Positions 17,962 through 35,894 of a stretch of DNA of 64,000 nucleotides are shown here, one piece after another. The DNA lies in contig NZ_CP038853.1 of assembly GCF_004792415.1 (NCBI RefSeq), positions 434,001 to 498,000 on the forward strand. Direction: 5' to 3'. The stretch's first letter is position 1. Each line of letters opens with the position of its first letter. Both the position numbers and the translations under genes were made by a program. The notes under the pieces are model-generated. The model was not told the origin of the DNA. It saw nothing but the letters and a program-made list of their open reading frames with translations, and ran no database searches. The stretch comes from Pantoea vagans (GTDB taxonomy: Bacteria; Pseudomonadota; Gammaproteobacteria; Enterobacterales; Enterobacteriaceae).

Positions 17962-19770
17962 ATGGAAGGGCAAACGCTGCTGACCGCCGGGGTGATTTAT
18001 CTGGTCGCGGCGGTATTGATTGTGCCGGTGGCGGCTCGCCTCGGTATTGGTGCTGTTCTGGGCTATCTGGTGGCGGGTATCGCCATCGGCCCGTGGGGAT
18101 TAGGCTTTATCAGCGATGTCGATGAGATTCTTCACTTCTCTGAGCTTGGCGTGGTTTTCCTGATGTTTATTATCGGGCTGGAGCTAAATCCGGCAAAGCT
18201 GTGGGCGCTGCGCCGCTCCATTTTTGGCGTCGGCGCGGCGCAGGTGATCTTCTCAGCGGCTATTCTGGGCGGCTTATTATGGCTGACCGACTTTAGCTGG
18301 CAGGCGGCAATTATCGGCGGGATTGGTCTGGCGATGTCTTCGACCGCCATGGCGCTGCAGTTGATGATGGATAAAGGCATGAACCGCAGCGAAGCGGGGC
18401 AGCTGGGCTTTTCGGTGCTGCTGTTTCAGGATATCGCGGTCATCCCGGCGCTGGCGCTGATCCCGCTGCTGGCCGGCACCGACAGCGGTCACATCGACTG
18501 GATGAAGGTCGGTATGAAAGTGCTGGCGTTTGCCGGCATGCTGGTGGGCGGACGCTATCTGCTGCGGCCGATCTTCCGTTATATCGCGGCATCGGGCGTG
18601 CGTGAAGTTTTTACCGCAGCGTCGCTGCTGCTGGTGCTGGGTTCCGCGCTGTTTATGGATGCGCTCGGGCTGTCGATGGCGCTGGGCACCTTTATTGCCG
18701 GGATCCTGCTGGCAGAAAGTGAATACCGGCATGAGCTGGAAGTCGCTATCGACCCGTTTAAGGGGCTGCTGCTGGGCCTGTTCTTTATTTCGGTGGGCAT
18801 GGCGCTCAACCTCGGAGTGCTCTATACCCATATTGTGACCATCCTGCTGGGCGTGGTAACGCTGGTGGCGGTGAAAACGCTGGTGCTCTATCTGCTGGCG
18901 CGCATTTATGGCCTGCGCAGTTCCGAGCGCCAGCAGTTTGCTGGCGTACTGAGTCAGGGCGGCGAGTTTGCCTTTGTGCTCTTTTCAGCGGCCTCGTCGG
19001 CAAAGCTTTTCTCAGGCGATCAACTGCCGATGTTGCTGGTGACGGTGACGCTGTCGATGATGACCACGCCGCTGCTGATGAAGGGTATCGACCGACTGCT
19101 GGCACGCCGCTTTAATGAGCCAGACGAAAATGCAGAGAAACACTTTGTCGAAGATGACCAGCCGCAGGTAATTGTGGTGGGCTTTGGTCGCTTCGGACAG
19201 GTGATAGGTCGCCTGCTGATGGCGAACAACAAACGTATTACCGTGCTGGAACGCGACATCAGTGTGGTCAGTCTGATGCGCAAATATGGCTACAAGGTCT
19301 ATTACGGTGATGCCACCGAGCTGGAGTTACTGCGTGCCGCTGGTGCAGCCAGCGCCCAGTCGATTGTGATCACCTGTAATGAGCCGGAAGATGTGATGAC
19401 TATCGTGCATCTGTGCCAGCAGCATTTTCCGCAGCTGCAGATTCAGGCGCGCGCCCGGGGCCGCGTGGAAGCGCATGAGCTGCTGCAGGCAGGCGTCACG
19501 CAGTTCTCGCGTGAGACCTTCTCCAGTGCGCTGGAGCTGGGCCGTAAAACATTGATGTCACTGGGGATGCATCCCCATCAGGCGCACCGCGCTCAGCAGC
19601 ATTTCCGCCGGCTTGATATGCGGATGCTTCGCGAGCTGGTGCCGACGCTCTCTGAAAGCGCTGCACAGGCTTCACGCGTCCGTGAAGCGCGGCGTGAACT
19701 GGAAGATATCTTCCAGCGTGAAATGCAGCGTGAAAAGCGGCAGATCGACGGCTGGGACGATGATCAATAA
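17962..19770 (+). CDS. kefB: Glutathione-regulated potassium/proton antiporter KefB
   Basis: 602-residue CPA2 antiporter that lets K+ out and acidifies the cytoplasm when electrophiles form glutathione adducts. The first 380 residues carry about 12 membrane segments, with [18 protein letters not shown] and [10 protein letters not shown] blocks. A C-terminal RCK (KTN) domain begins with the nucleotide-binding [15 protein letters not shown] near residue 402, where glutathione and its adducts act. The E. coli protein is 601 residues. It works with KefG encoded immediately upstream. Confidence 0.95.
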   Translation: MEGQTLLTAGVIYLVAAVLIVPVAARLGIGAVLGYLVAGIAIGPWGLGFISDVDEILHFSELGVVFLMFIIGLELNPAKLWALRRSIFGVGAAQVIFSAAILGGLLWLTDFSWQAAIIGGIGLAMSSTAMALQLMMDKGMNRSEAGQLGFSVLLFQDIAVIPALALIPLLAGTDSGHIDWMKVGMKVLAFAGMLVGGRYLLRPIFRYIAASGVREVFTAASLLLVLGSALFMDALGLSMALGTFIAGILLAESEYRHELEVAIDPFKGLLLGLFFISVGMALNLGVLYTHIVTILLGVVTLVAVKTLVLYLLARIYGLRSSERQQFAGVLSQGGEFAFVLFSAASSAKLFSGDQLPMLLVTVTLSMMTTPLLMKGIDRLLARRFNEPDENAEKHFVEDDQPQVIVVGFGRFGQVIGRLLMANNKRITVLERDISVVSLMRKYGYKVYYGDATELELLRAAGAASAQSIVITCNEPEDVMTIVHLCQQHFPQLQIQARARGRVEAHELLQAGVTQFSRETFSSALELGRKTLMSLGMHPHQAHRAQQHFRRLDMRMLRELVPTLSESAAQASRVREARRELEDIFQREMQREKRQIDGWDDDQ

Positions 19771-19793
19771 CCTTTTTAAACAGGCAGAAGCTA

Positions 19794-19988
19794 ATGCGTA
19801 AACGTTTTATTGCTGGTGCGACATGCCCGCACTGCCAGGAGAAGGACACGCTGGCGATGTGGCGTGAAAACAATGTTGATGTGGTGGAGTGTGTGAAGTG
19901 TGGTCACCAGATGCGTGAGGCAGATAAGCAGGCGCGCGATCAGGTTCGGACCAATGAGCAGGTTATCGGCATTTTCCATCCTGAATAG
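19794..19988 (+). CDS. yheV: Small zinc-ribbon protein YheV
   Basis: 64-residue protein with two CxxC pairs, Cys11/Cys14 (TCPHC) and Cys33/Cys36 (ECVKC), spaced like a zinc ribbon. It matches E. coli YheV, also found directly after kefB. There is no known function. The gap of 23 bases to kefB suggests the same transcript. Confidence 0.88.
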   Translation: MRKRFIAGATCPHCQEKDTLAMWRENNVDVVECVKCGHQMREADKQARDQVRTNEQVIGIFHPE

Positions 19989-20019
19989 CGAAATCGGGCA
20001 GCTTTTTTCACGCTTAAAC

Positions 20020-20047
20020 TTACAGCGGGATTGAATTCCGTTACAAT
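20020..20047 (+). promoter_or_regulatory. Candidate slyD promoter
   Basis: TTACAG at 20020-20025 and TACAAT at 20042-20047 with a 16-base spacer. It would give a leader of about 130 bases before slyD. It lies about 30 bases after the yheV stop in an otherwise gene-free 197-base spacer. Confidence 0.5.
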
Positions 20048-20185
20048 TGACGCCATTAAGGCTGAAGTCGCAAGAGAAAGTGAAACCCCTCTTGCACTCA
20101 ACCCCGAACCTTTCTGGTTGGTGTTATTGCACGCAAGAATAGACCAATGAGACGGGATCTCAGCTCTCAACGGTTAGGAGATATC

Positions 20186-20746
20186 ATGAAAGTAGCAAAA
20201 GACCTGGTGGTAAGCCTGGCCTATCAGGTACGTACAGAAGACGGCGTGTTAGTTGACGAGTCACCGGTGAGTGCACCGTTAGACTACCTGCACGGTCATG
20301 GTTCCCTGATTTCTGGTCTGGAAAATGCGCTGGAAAACCACGTTGCCGGCGACAAATTTGACGTGCATATCCCGGCAAATGATGCTTACGGTCAGTATGA
20401 CGACAACCTGGTGCAGCGCGTACCTAAAGACGTCTTCATGGGCGTTGACGAACTGCAGGTTGGCATGCGCTTCCTGGCAGAGACCGATCAGGGTCCGGTA
20501 CCGGTAGAAATCACCGAAGTGGAAGACGATCACGTCGTGGTTGATGGTAACCACATGCTGGCGGGTCAGAACCTGAACTTCAACGTTGAAGTGGTTGCTA
20601 TCCGTGAAGCCACACCGGAAGAGCTGGCTCATGGCCACGTTCACGGTGCAGATGGCCATCATCATGACCACGATCACGGCCATGATCACGACCACGACCA
20701 CGGTAAAGGCGGTTGTGGTACTGGCGGTTGCGGCTGCAGCCACTAA
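20186..20746 (+). CDS. slyD: FKBP-type prolyl isomerase and metallochaperone SlyD
   Basis: 186-residue cytoplasmic protein. The FKBP domain with its inserted chaperone flap covers roughly residues 1-150. The tail from residue 151 is packed with His, Asp and Cys (HHHDHDHGHDHDHDHGKGG, then CGTGGCGC), the nickel- and zinc-binding region that helps assemble hydrogenases and other metalloenzymes. The tail is shorter and richer in His-Asp repeats than the E. coli one (196 residues in all). ATG 20186 follows TTAGGAG; an upstream in-frame start at 20147 has no family support. Confidence 0.95.
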   Translation: MKVAKDLVVSLAYQVRTEDGVLVDESPVSAPLDYLHGHGSLISGLENALENHVAGDKFDVHIPANDAYGQYDDNLVQRVPKDVFMGVDELQVGMRFLAETDQGPVPVEITEVEDDHVVVDGNHMLAGQNLNFNVEVVAIREATPEELAHGHVHGADGHHHDHDHGHDHDHDHGKGGCGTGGCGCSH

Positions 20747-20763
20747 GTCTCAACAGACCTTTC

Positions 20764-20790
20764 AAGGCCACCTCCGGGTGGCCTTTCTTT
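20764..20790 (+). terminator. Terminator of slyD
   Basis: AAGGCCACC at 20764-20772 pairs perfectly with GGTGGCCTT at 20777-20785 around a TCCG loop, followed by TCTTTT. It lies between slyD and the convergent slyX. Confidence 0.88.
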
Positions 20791-20843
20791 TGGCTGATAC
20801 TCTGGTTCGGCCCGGCTGAGCCAGGGCCAGACACCGCCCACCA

Positions 20844-21062
20844 TCAGTAGTGTGGCGGTGGCGTCTCTTCAGACTGCGAGGCGACCATTGAGGGCGCATT
20901 CGCTTTGAGCTTGTCGGTTAAAATGCGCATCTGCTCACGCATCTTGTTCATCTCCAGCTCGTGCTGAACCACCGCGCTGTTCAGCTGCTCAATGGTCATC
21001 TCCTGAAAGGCCAGTTTGCTTTCTAACGTCTCCAGACGCTGTTCCCACTCAGATTGTTGCAT
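20844..21062 (-). CDS. slyX: SlyX, small coiled-coil protein
   Basis: 72 residues, the E. coli length, beginning [20 protein letters not shown] and ending [11 protein letters not shown]. Residues 4-53 form a heptad-rich coiled coil. The SlyX family has no settled function. It lies on the strand opposite to slyD and fkpA, as in E. coli. Confidence 0.92.
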   Translation of the reverse strand: MQQSEWEQRLETLESKLAFQEMTIEQLNSAVVQHELEMNKMREQMRILTDKLKANAPSMVASQSEETPPPHY

Positions 21063-21188
21063 GACCTGTTCCTCTGTTAAGGTGCGACTCAGGGCGTGAT
21101 TCTACGACCTGAATGCCAGGAATCACCTGTTTTTTTCACGCCCGGAGGCGTTGCGCTTGAAAAAAGGCAGCGCGGCATCATCTCTGAT

Positions 21189-21216
21189 GAAACTTCCCGA
21201 TGTTATAAAGGTCGGA
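21189..21216 (+). promoter_or_regulatory. Candidate sigma-E promoter of fkpA
   Basis: GAAACTT at 21189-21195 resembles the sigma-E -35 element GGAACTT at six of seven bases, and TCGGA at 21212-21216 resembles its -10 TCTGA after a 16-base spacer. fkpA belongs to the sigma-E regulon of E. coli, which makes the match believable. It lies about 115 bases before the ATG. Confidence 0.5.
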
Positions 21217-21331
21217 GGTAGACCGGGTAATTACATTGTGGGAGTGTTCGACACTGCCACGTAAAGTTATAGTGTGGGCCCTGAAGTCCGCAATGTTTCC
21301 CGAGGTTAGACGCTTCGGTTTTGGAGAATGG

Positions 21332-22177
21332 ATGAAATCACTGTTTAAAGTCACATTGTTAGCTACCACCATGGCTGTTGCACTGAATGCATCAATGGCA
21401 ATGGCAGCAGACACCGCTGCGGCGCCACAGGCTGCACCAGCCGCCGCGCCACAGTCCGCGCCTCAGGCACCTAAGAATGCGGCTTTCAAAGATGAAGACC
21501 AGCAGTCTGCCTACGCACTGGGTGCTTCACTGGGTCGCTACATGGACAACTCCCTGAAGGAGCAGGAAAAACTGGGCATCAAACTGGATAAGCAGCAGCT
21601 GATTGCTGGTGTTCAGGATGCGTTTGGTGGCAAGAGCAAACTGTCTGACGAAGAGATTGAGCAGACGCTGCAATCCTTTGAAGGCCGCGTGAAAGGCGCA
21701 GCCTCAGCGAAAATGGAAAAAGATGCGAAAGAGAACGCTGAAAAGGGCGACGCTTTCGCAACCAAATTTGCTAAAGAGAGCGGCGTGAAGAAAACCGAAA
21801 GCGGCCTGCTGTATAAAGTTGAGAAAGAAGGTACTGGCGACGCACCTAAAGACAGCGACACTGTCGTGGTGAACTACAAAGGTACGCTGATCGACGGTAC
21901 TGAATTCGACAACTCTTATACCCGTGGCGAGCCGCTCTCATTCCGTCTGGATGGCGTTATCCCAGGCTGGACTGAAGGTCTGAAGCACGTGAAGAAAGGT
22001 GGCAAGATCAAGCTGGTGATCCCACCGAATCTGGCTTACGGCAAAAACGGCGTTCCGGGTATCCCGGCTAATTCCACCCTGGTCTTTGATGTTGAACTGC
22101 TTGATATCAAACCCGCGCCTAAAGCAGATGAAAAAGCACAGGCCCCTGCGCCTGCTGCTGCAGAAAAAGCGCAGTAA
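21332..22177 (+). CDS. fkpA: Periplasmic FKBP-type peptidyl-prolyl isomerase FkpA
   Basis: 281-residue chaperone and prolyl isomerase of the periplasm. It has a Sec signal peptide (residues 1-25, cleavage after AMA), an Ala/Pro/Gln-rich stretch at about 27-47, an N-terminal dimerisation and chaperone domain (DEDQQSAYALGASLGRYMDN onward), and a C-terminal FKBP domain with GTEFDNSYTRGEPL and VIPGWTEGLKHVKKGGK. It ends in an Ala/Pro/Lys tail. It is somewhat longer than E. coli FkpA (270) because of the low-complexity linker and tail. ATG 21332 begins the signal peptide and has TTGGAGA in front. Confidence 0.95.
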   Translation: MKSLFKVTLLATTMAVALNASMAMAADTAAAPQAAPAAAPQSAPQAPKNAAFKDEDQQSAYALGASLGRYMDNSLKEQEKLGIKLDKQQLIAGVQDAFGGKSKLSDEEIEQTLQSFEGRVKGAASAKMEKDAKENAEKGDAFATKFAKESGVKKTESGLLYKVEKEGTGDAPKDSDTVVVNYKGTLIDGTEFDNSYTRGEPLSFRLDGVIPGWTEGLKHVKKGGKIKLVIPPNLAYGKNGVPGIPANSTLVFDVELLDIKPAPKADEKAQAPAPAAAEKAQ

Positions 22178-22184
22178 TCTGCTG

Positions 22185-22216
22185 ACCGCCGCCTCCGGGC
22201 GGCGGTTTCATTTTAG
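22185..22216 (+). terminator. Terminator of fkpA
   Basis: ACCGCCGCC at 22185-22193 pairs with GGCGGCGGT at 22198-22206 around a TCCG loop, followed by TTCATTTTA. Nothing else is seen in the spacer to yheO. Confidence 0.85.
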
Positions 22217-22343
22217 CTTCACGACAAACCTCTGGCATAAGCCGACGACATTTGCCAGACTAATGCCTGCCTAATTATCCCAATATTGAGTCTGCCCATA
22301 AGCCGCTGTGACAGGCTCCAGCCATTCAGGGTGATACTCTTCA

Positions 22344-23066
22344 ATGTCTAATCCATTCAATCCGGGTGAACTGAGCGACTTCGATCTTCTGGAGCAGCGC
22401 CCGTTCGAAGAAACTGATTACGATATTCTGAAATCGTACGAGGCTGTCGTGGATGGCCTGGCGATGTTGATCGGCTCGCATTGTGAAATCGTCCTGCATT
22501 CGCTGGAAGATCTGAAGTGTTCGGCCGTGCGTATTGCCAATGGGGAACACACCGGCCGTAAAGTCGGTTCCCCTATCACTGATTTAGCCCTGCGTATGCT
22601 GCACGATATGCACAGCGCGGACAGCAATGTCTCCCGTGCCTATTTCACGCGTGCCAAAAGCGGCGTGCTGATGAAGTCGGTCACCATCGCGATCCGTAAC
22701 CGTCAGCAACGGGTTATTGGCCTGCTCTGCATCAACATGAACCTGGATGTGCCGTTCTCACAGATCATGTCGACTTTCATGCCGCCAGAAATGCAGCAGG
22801 TTGACTCTAACGTCAACTTCGCCAGTTCGGTCGACGATCTGGTGATGCAGACGCTGGAGTTCACCATTGAAGAGGTGAGTGCCGATCGCAACGTGTCGAA
22901 CAACGCCAAGAATCGTCAGATTGTGCTGAACCTGTATGAGAAGGGGATCTTCGACATTAAGGATGCCATCAACCAGGTGGCGGACCGGCTGAACATCTCG
23001 AAGCATACTGTCTATCTCTACATCCGCCAGTTTAAAAATGGCGACTTTCAGGATCAGGATCGGTAA
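22344..23066 (+). CDS. yheO: YheO-family transcriptional regulator
   Basis: 240 residues, the E. coli length. An N-terminal YheO-type PAS-like sensor (residues about 24-140, with [29 protein letters not shown]) is joined to a C-terminal helix-turn-helix ([22 protein letters not shown]). It is a predicted DNA-binding protein with no known ligand. Its stop overlaps the tusD start (TAATG), so it is coupled to the tus genes, as in E. coli. Confidence 0.92.
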   Translation: MSNPFNPGELSDFDLLEQRPFEETDYDILKSYEAVVDGLAMLIGSHCEIVLHSLEDLKCSAVRIANGEHTGRKVGSPITDLALRMLHDMHSADSNVSRAYFTRAKSGVLMKSVTIAIRNRQQRVIGLLCINMNLDVPFSQIMSTFMPPEMQQVDSNVNFASSVDDLVMQTLEFTIEEVSADRNVSNNAKNRQIVLNLYEKGIFDIKDAINQVADRLNISKHTVYLYIRQFKNGDFQDQDR

Positions 23067-23452
23067 TGCGTTATACCCTGCTGGTCACCGGCCCGGCTTA
23101 CGGGACGCAACAGGCGACCAGTGCATATCTGTTCGCCCGCGCGCTACTGACGGCGGGCCATCAGCTTGACAGCGTATTCTTCTATCGCGAAGGGGTGCTG
23201 AACGCTAACCAGCTGACGGCGCCCGCCAGCGATGAGTTTGATCTGGTGCGCGCGTGGCAGACATTACATCAGGAGCAGGGTGTGGCACTGAACATCTGTG
23301 TCGCGGCTGCGCTGCGGCGTGGTGTCAGCGATCAGCAGGAAGCGGCCCGACTCCAGCTGGCAGGCAGTAACCTGCAGCCGGGTTTTACCCTGAGCGGGCT
23401 GGGTGCGCTGGCAGAAGCGGCGCTGAGCTGTGAACGTATGGTGCAGTTCTGA
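23066..23452 (+). CDS. tusD: Sulfur relay protein TusD
   Basis: 128-residue subunit of the TusBCD complex, which carries sulfur from TusA towards MnmA for making 2-thiouridine at the tRNA wobble position. The active Cys78 is present in [14 protein letters not shown]. The ATG overlaps the yheO stop, and its own stop overlaps the tusC start. Confidence 0.95.
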   Translation: MRYTLLVTGPAYGTQQATSAYLFARALLTAGHQLDSVFFYREGVLNANQLTAPASDEFDLVRAWQTLHQEQGVALNICVAAALRRGVSDQQEAARLQLAGSNLQPGFTLSGLGALAEAALSCERMVQF

Positions 23453-23811
23453 TGAATCGTGTCGCATTTGTCTTTACCCGGGCACCGCACGGTAGCAGTG
23501 CAGGGCGTGAGGGGCTGGATGCCGCGCTGGCTACGGGCGCACTCAGTGAAGATATCGGCCTGTTTTTTATTGGTGATGGCGTACTGCAGCTCAATCTGCA
23601 CCAGCAGCCTGAGGCGATTAAGAGCCGTCACTATGCCGCGACCTTTGGCGTACTGGCGCTGTATGACATTGAACAGTGTTATCTCTGCCGGACATCGCTG
23701 ATAACGCGTGGATTAGCGGTTGACGCTGACCGGTTGCTGGATGTTACGCTACTGGACGCGCCGGAGCTGCGGCAGACGCTGGCCAGCTACGATCGCATTC
23801 TGACTTTTTAA
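23452..23811 (+). CDS. tusC: Sulfur relay protein TusC
   Basis: 119-residue DsrF-like subunit of the TusBCD hexamer. It begins [21 protein letters not shown], as in the family, and lacks a conserved sulfur-carrying cysteine at the TusD position, as expected of this structural subunit. ATGA overlap with tusD at 23450-23454. Confidence 0.94.
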   Translation: MNRVAFVFTRAPHGSSAGREGLDAALATGALSEDIGLFFIGDGVLQLNLHQQPEAIKSRHYAATFGVLALYDIEQCYLCRTSLITRGLAVDADRLLDVTLLDAPELRQTLASYDRILTF

Positions 23812-23820
23812 GAGATGTTA

Positions 23821-24108
23821 ATGCTGCACACCTTAATGCACTCACCGGCACACTGTGACCTCGAAACCCTGCTTTTAATCGCGTGTGAGGGCGATGACCT
23901 GCTGCTGCTGCAGGATGGCGTGCTGGCTGCCTTAGCAGGCAGTCGCGCATTGGCGCAGCTGTCAGCGTGTAAAGCAACGCTATGGGTGCTTGCTGAGGAT
24001 GTCCAGGCGCGGGGACTCACTGAACAAATTTCAACCAGCATGCAGTCAGTAGACTATACTGGCTTTGTCACGCTAACGATCAGGCATCCGCAACAAATGG
24101 TCTGGTAA
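23821..24108 (+). CDS. tusB: Sulfur relay protein TusB
   Basis: 95-residue DsrH-like subunit of TusBCD, the E. coli length. MLHTLMHSPAHCDLETLL and EGDDLLLLQDGVLAAL are family blocks. ATG 23821 was chosen over 23815 because AAGAG (23810-23814) is then six bases away rather than touching the start codon. It is the last gene before the str operon promoter. Confidence 0.92.
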   Translation: MLHTLMHSPAHCDLETLLLIACEGDDLLLLQDGVLAALAGSRALAQLSACKATLWVLAEDVQARGLTEQISTSMQSVDYTGFVTLTIRHPQQMVW

Positions 24109-24130
24109 TCGGCTAAAACCTGGTTATTTC

Positions 24131-24607
<477 letters not shown>

Positions 24608-24688
24608 TGGTTCTCCGTTAAGTAAGGCCAAACGTTTTAAATTAAATGTCATAATAAACTCATAGAGTTTTGGACAATCCTGAATTAA

Positions 24689-25174
<486 letters not shown>

Positions 25175-25240
25175 CAGTCGCGTAGTTGTTAAACCAGCGG
25201 GCGCCCAAAGGGCCAACCCGCTGGGGTTGACTAATTTTGA

Positions 25241-27379
<2,139 letters not shown>

Positions 27380-27435
27380 GCTACGGTTTAAATTTGAACT
27401 GATGCCTTCACCCAGATGGTGAAGGCACAACGTAA

Positions 27436-28632
<1,197 letters not shown>

Positions 28633-28680
28633 TTGTGATATCTGCTGTGGTCGTGCAAACGACCACTGCAACACAGTGAA

Positions 28681-28708
28681 AAAGAGCACTCCGGTGCTCT
28701 TTTTTTTT
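28681..28708 (+). terminator. Terminator of the str operon
   Basis: AAAGAGCAC at 28681-28689 pairs with GTGCTCTTT around TCCG, followed by a run of T to 28708. A textbook rho-independent terminator after tufA. Confidence 0.93.
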
Positions 28709-28751
28709 GCTCTGAAAATGGCCATAACCCTGTAAAGGGTAGGTTTGAAAT

Positions 28752-28770
28752 AAAAACGATTCGCATTTAC
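28752..28770 (+). promoter_or_regulatory. Candidate Fur box upstream of bfd
   Basis: Nineteen bases match the Fur consensus GATAATGATTATCATTATC at 12 positions, including the central GATT and CATT. They lie 36 bases before the bfd start. Fur control of bfd by iron is known in E. coli and other Gram-negatives. The match is moderate. Confidence 0.45.
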
Positions 28771-28805
28771 ACTATGTACAGAAAATGTACCCGAGTGATG
28801 AATCA

Positions 28806-29000
28806 ATGTACGTCTGCCTGTGTAATGCCATCAGTGATAAAACCCTTCGTGAAGTTGTGCGTCGATATCAGCCCAAATCTATTCAGCAACTGCGCCAGTT
28901 TGTACCGGTAGGCAAACAGTGTGGCAAATGCGTTCGTGCTGCGCGTGAGATTATGGATGAAGAAATGCAGCATGCTCCGCTCTATAAAGAGATAGCCTGA
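28806..29000 (+). CDS. bfd: Bacterioferritin-associated ferredoxin
   Basis: 64-residue [2Fe-2S] protein that reduces the iron core of bacterioferritin so that Fe(II) can leave. The four cluster ligands are Cys4, Cys6, Cys39 and Cys42 (YVCLCN and QCGKC). ATG 28806 is chosen because it begins the cluster motif; an in-frame start at 28785 would add seven residues not seen in the family. Transcribed just before bfr. Confidence 0.95.
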   Translation: MYVCLCNAISDKTLREVVRRYQPKSIQQLRQFVPVGKQCGKCVRAAREIMDEEMQHAPLYKEIA

Positions 29001-29044
29001 CTGCCACTGGATGTATGAATACCCACAATATCTGTCGCGTTTTT

Positions 29045-29072
29045 TTGACTTCTTTTTAACCACATCTACGCT
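29045..29072 (+). promoter_or_regulatory. Candidate bfr promoter
   Basis: TTGACT at 29045-29050 and TACGCT at 29067-29072, spaced by 16 bases, lie just before the bfr ribosome site (GGAGGGTT). This would let bfr be expressed apart from bfd. The -10 is weak. Confidence 0.4.
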
Positions 29073-29100
29073 CTAATAAACCAGACGCGGAGGGTTAACA

Positions 29101-29574
29101 ATGAAGGGCGATATCAAAGTTATCAGTCATCTTAATAAACTGCTTGGAAATGAACTGGTTGCCATCAATCAGTATTTTCTGCATGCGCGCATGTTTAAAA
29201 ACTGGGGGCTGACGCGCCTCAACGATGTGGAGTATCACGAATCGATCGACGAGATGAAGCATGCGGACAAATACATTGAACGCATTCTCTTTCTTGAGGG
29301 CATTCCAAATCTTCAGGATCTGGGACGTCTGCGTATTGGTGAAGACGTCGAGGAGATGCTGAGTTCAGACCTGAATCTGGAGCTGGAAGGTGCTAAAGAT
29401 CTGCGTGAGGCCATCTCCTATGCTGACAAGGTACATGACTATGTCAGCCGTGACATGATGATTGAAATCCTGGCTGATGAAGAGCATCACATCGACTGGA
29501 TTGAAACGGAACTTGAGTTAATCCAGAAGATGGGCATCCAGAACTATCTGCAGGCTCAAATCAAAGAAGAGTGA
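29101..29574 (+). CDS. bfr: Bacterioferritin
   Basis: 157-residue haem-containing ferritin that oxidises Fe(II) and stores it in a 24-subunit shell. The ferroxidase ligands Glu18, Glu51, His54, Glu94, Glu127 and His130 are all present, and Met52 is the haem ligand shared between two subunits. GGAGGGTT precedes ATG 29101. The 3' end overlaps the opposite-strand prepilin peptidase gene by 14 bases. Confidence 0.97.
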   Translation: MKGDIKVISHLNKLLGNELVAINQYFLHARMFKNWGLTRLNDVEYHESIDEMKHADKYIERILFLEGIPNLQDLGRLRIGEDVEEMLSSDLNLELEGAKDLREAISYADKVHDYVSRDMMIEILADEEHHIDWIETELELIQKMGIQNYLQAQIKEE

Positions 29575-30328
29575 ATCGGGTCTGCAGCACGATCGTTACC
29601 CAGCCCGCAATGGCCAGGAAAGGGCCAAACGGCAGCGGGCTTTTCCCCTGAATTATCCCCCGACGCTGCAGCATTACGATTGTCGCCAGTGCCAGAAAAG
29701 TGCTTCCCAGTGCAATCCAGGGTAGTGCCTGCCATCCACAGCACGCGCCTAACGCCGCGAAAAGCTTCATATCACCATAACCTAATCCTTCGTGGCCCCG
29801 AACCTGCCGATAGCTCCAGGCAAGTAGCCACAATGTACAGTAGCCCGACAGGGCGCCCCATATCGCTGCTGTTTCATTTCCGGTTACGGTGGCGTGAAGT
29901 AATACCAGCCAGAGCAGCAGATAGCTGAGCGGGTCAGGTATACAGAAGTGGTGGTGATCAATGGCAGCCACCAGAAGCAGCAGGCTGGAGGCAGTAATGA
30001 TGAAGATAGCGTCGGCAGGATCGGTGAAGCTTTGCAGCACCAGCAGGCAAAGTATTGCGACCAGCCATTCAGTGATGAAGCTTTTCGCGCCGAACGGATG
30101 ATGACAGAAGCGGCATCGGCCTCTTAACCATGGCCAGCTAATCAATGGCAGCGTATCGCGCCTTAGCAGGCGCTGCTGACAACAATCACACCGTGAACCG
30201 GGAAAGCAGAGTGCGACAAACCACTGAGTGGGTGAGAGGGCGGGGGAGAAGCGCACACAGGCCAGCGAAAGAAAGCTTCCCAGTGCGCCTCCGCCAGCGA
30301 GTGCTATGAATTGAGTGAACAGTGACAT
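29561..30328 (-). CDS. gspO: Type 4 prepilin peptidase / N-methyltransferase (GspO/HofD type)
   Basis: 255-residue A24 aspartic protease of the inner membrane, which trims and methylates pilin-like proteins. The catalytic aspartates are Asp124 ([12 protein letters not shown]) and Asp186 in the GxGD motif ([10 protein letters not shown]). A cytoplasmic zinc loop is formed by Cys47/Cys50 and Cys72/Cys75. About eight membrane segments. In E. coli the same place next to bfr holds gspO at the end of a whole type II secretion cluster; here the remaining gsp genes are absent and the gene stands alone. Substrates are unknown. Confidence 0.9.
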   Translation of the reverse strand: MSLFTQFIALAGGGALGSFLSLACVRFSPALSPTQWFVALCFPGSRCDCCQQRLLRRDTLPLISWPWLRGRCRFCHHPFGAKSFITEWLVAILCLLVLQSFTDPADAIFIITASSLLLLVAAIDHHHFCIPDPLSYLLLWLVLLHATVTGNETAAIWGALSGYCTLWLLAWSYRQVRGHEGLGYGDMKLFAALGACCGWQALPWIALGSTFLALATIVMLQRRGIIQGKSPLPFGPFLAIAGWVTIVLQTRFTLL

Positions 30329-30512
30329 GATGCTGCTCCGGATGAGAGGTTAAGAGCACTTTCATCGGCTTCTTATTCTGTGTCACCCATGGATAAATAA
30401 CGGCGGAAAAGTGCTCGCAACAAAATTTGTGGTTTAACCGCTTTGCAGTACGGCATTGCGATGCGTGCCGCACGAACCGGCCACTATTTAACAGGGAAAA
30501 CCGCAACACGGG

Positions 30513-31033
<521 letters not shown>

Positions 31034-31053
31034 TCAGGTCATCGAGCGATTGA

Positions 31054-33449
<2,396 letters not shown>

Positions 33450-33462
33450 TATTAGAGGATAA

Positions 33463-33744
<282 letters not shown>

Positions 33745-33748
33745 GTAG

Positions 33749-35674
<1,926 letters not shown>

Positions 35675-35697
35675 TAAGAATTGTATTCTCTGAGGAA

Positions 35698-35728
35698 ACC
35701 CTCTGCTTCGGCAGGGGGTTTTTTTTTG
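35698..35728 (+). terminator. Terminator after rpsQ
   Basis: CCCTCTGC at 35699-35706 pairs with GCAGGGGG at 35711-35718 (one G-T pair) around a TTCG loop, followed by about ten T. It separates the S10 operon from the following gene. Confidence 0.9.
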
Positions 35729-35894
35729 CCTGTAATCGGGGGTTGATCCATTTGTGCCTGTGACAGAGCAGATTTGATGGCGCTCAAAAATTTAGCAGAT
35801 TGTCAGGTCTAAGCTGAGACGGTTCAGGCAATGAGGCCTGAAAGCTGCGGGCCATAAAGGTCCGGGTTATCATAACTGTACAAGGAAATGTGCT

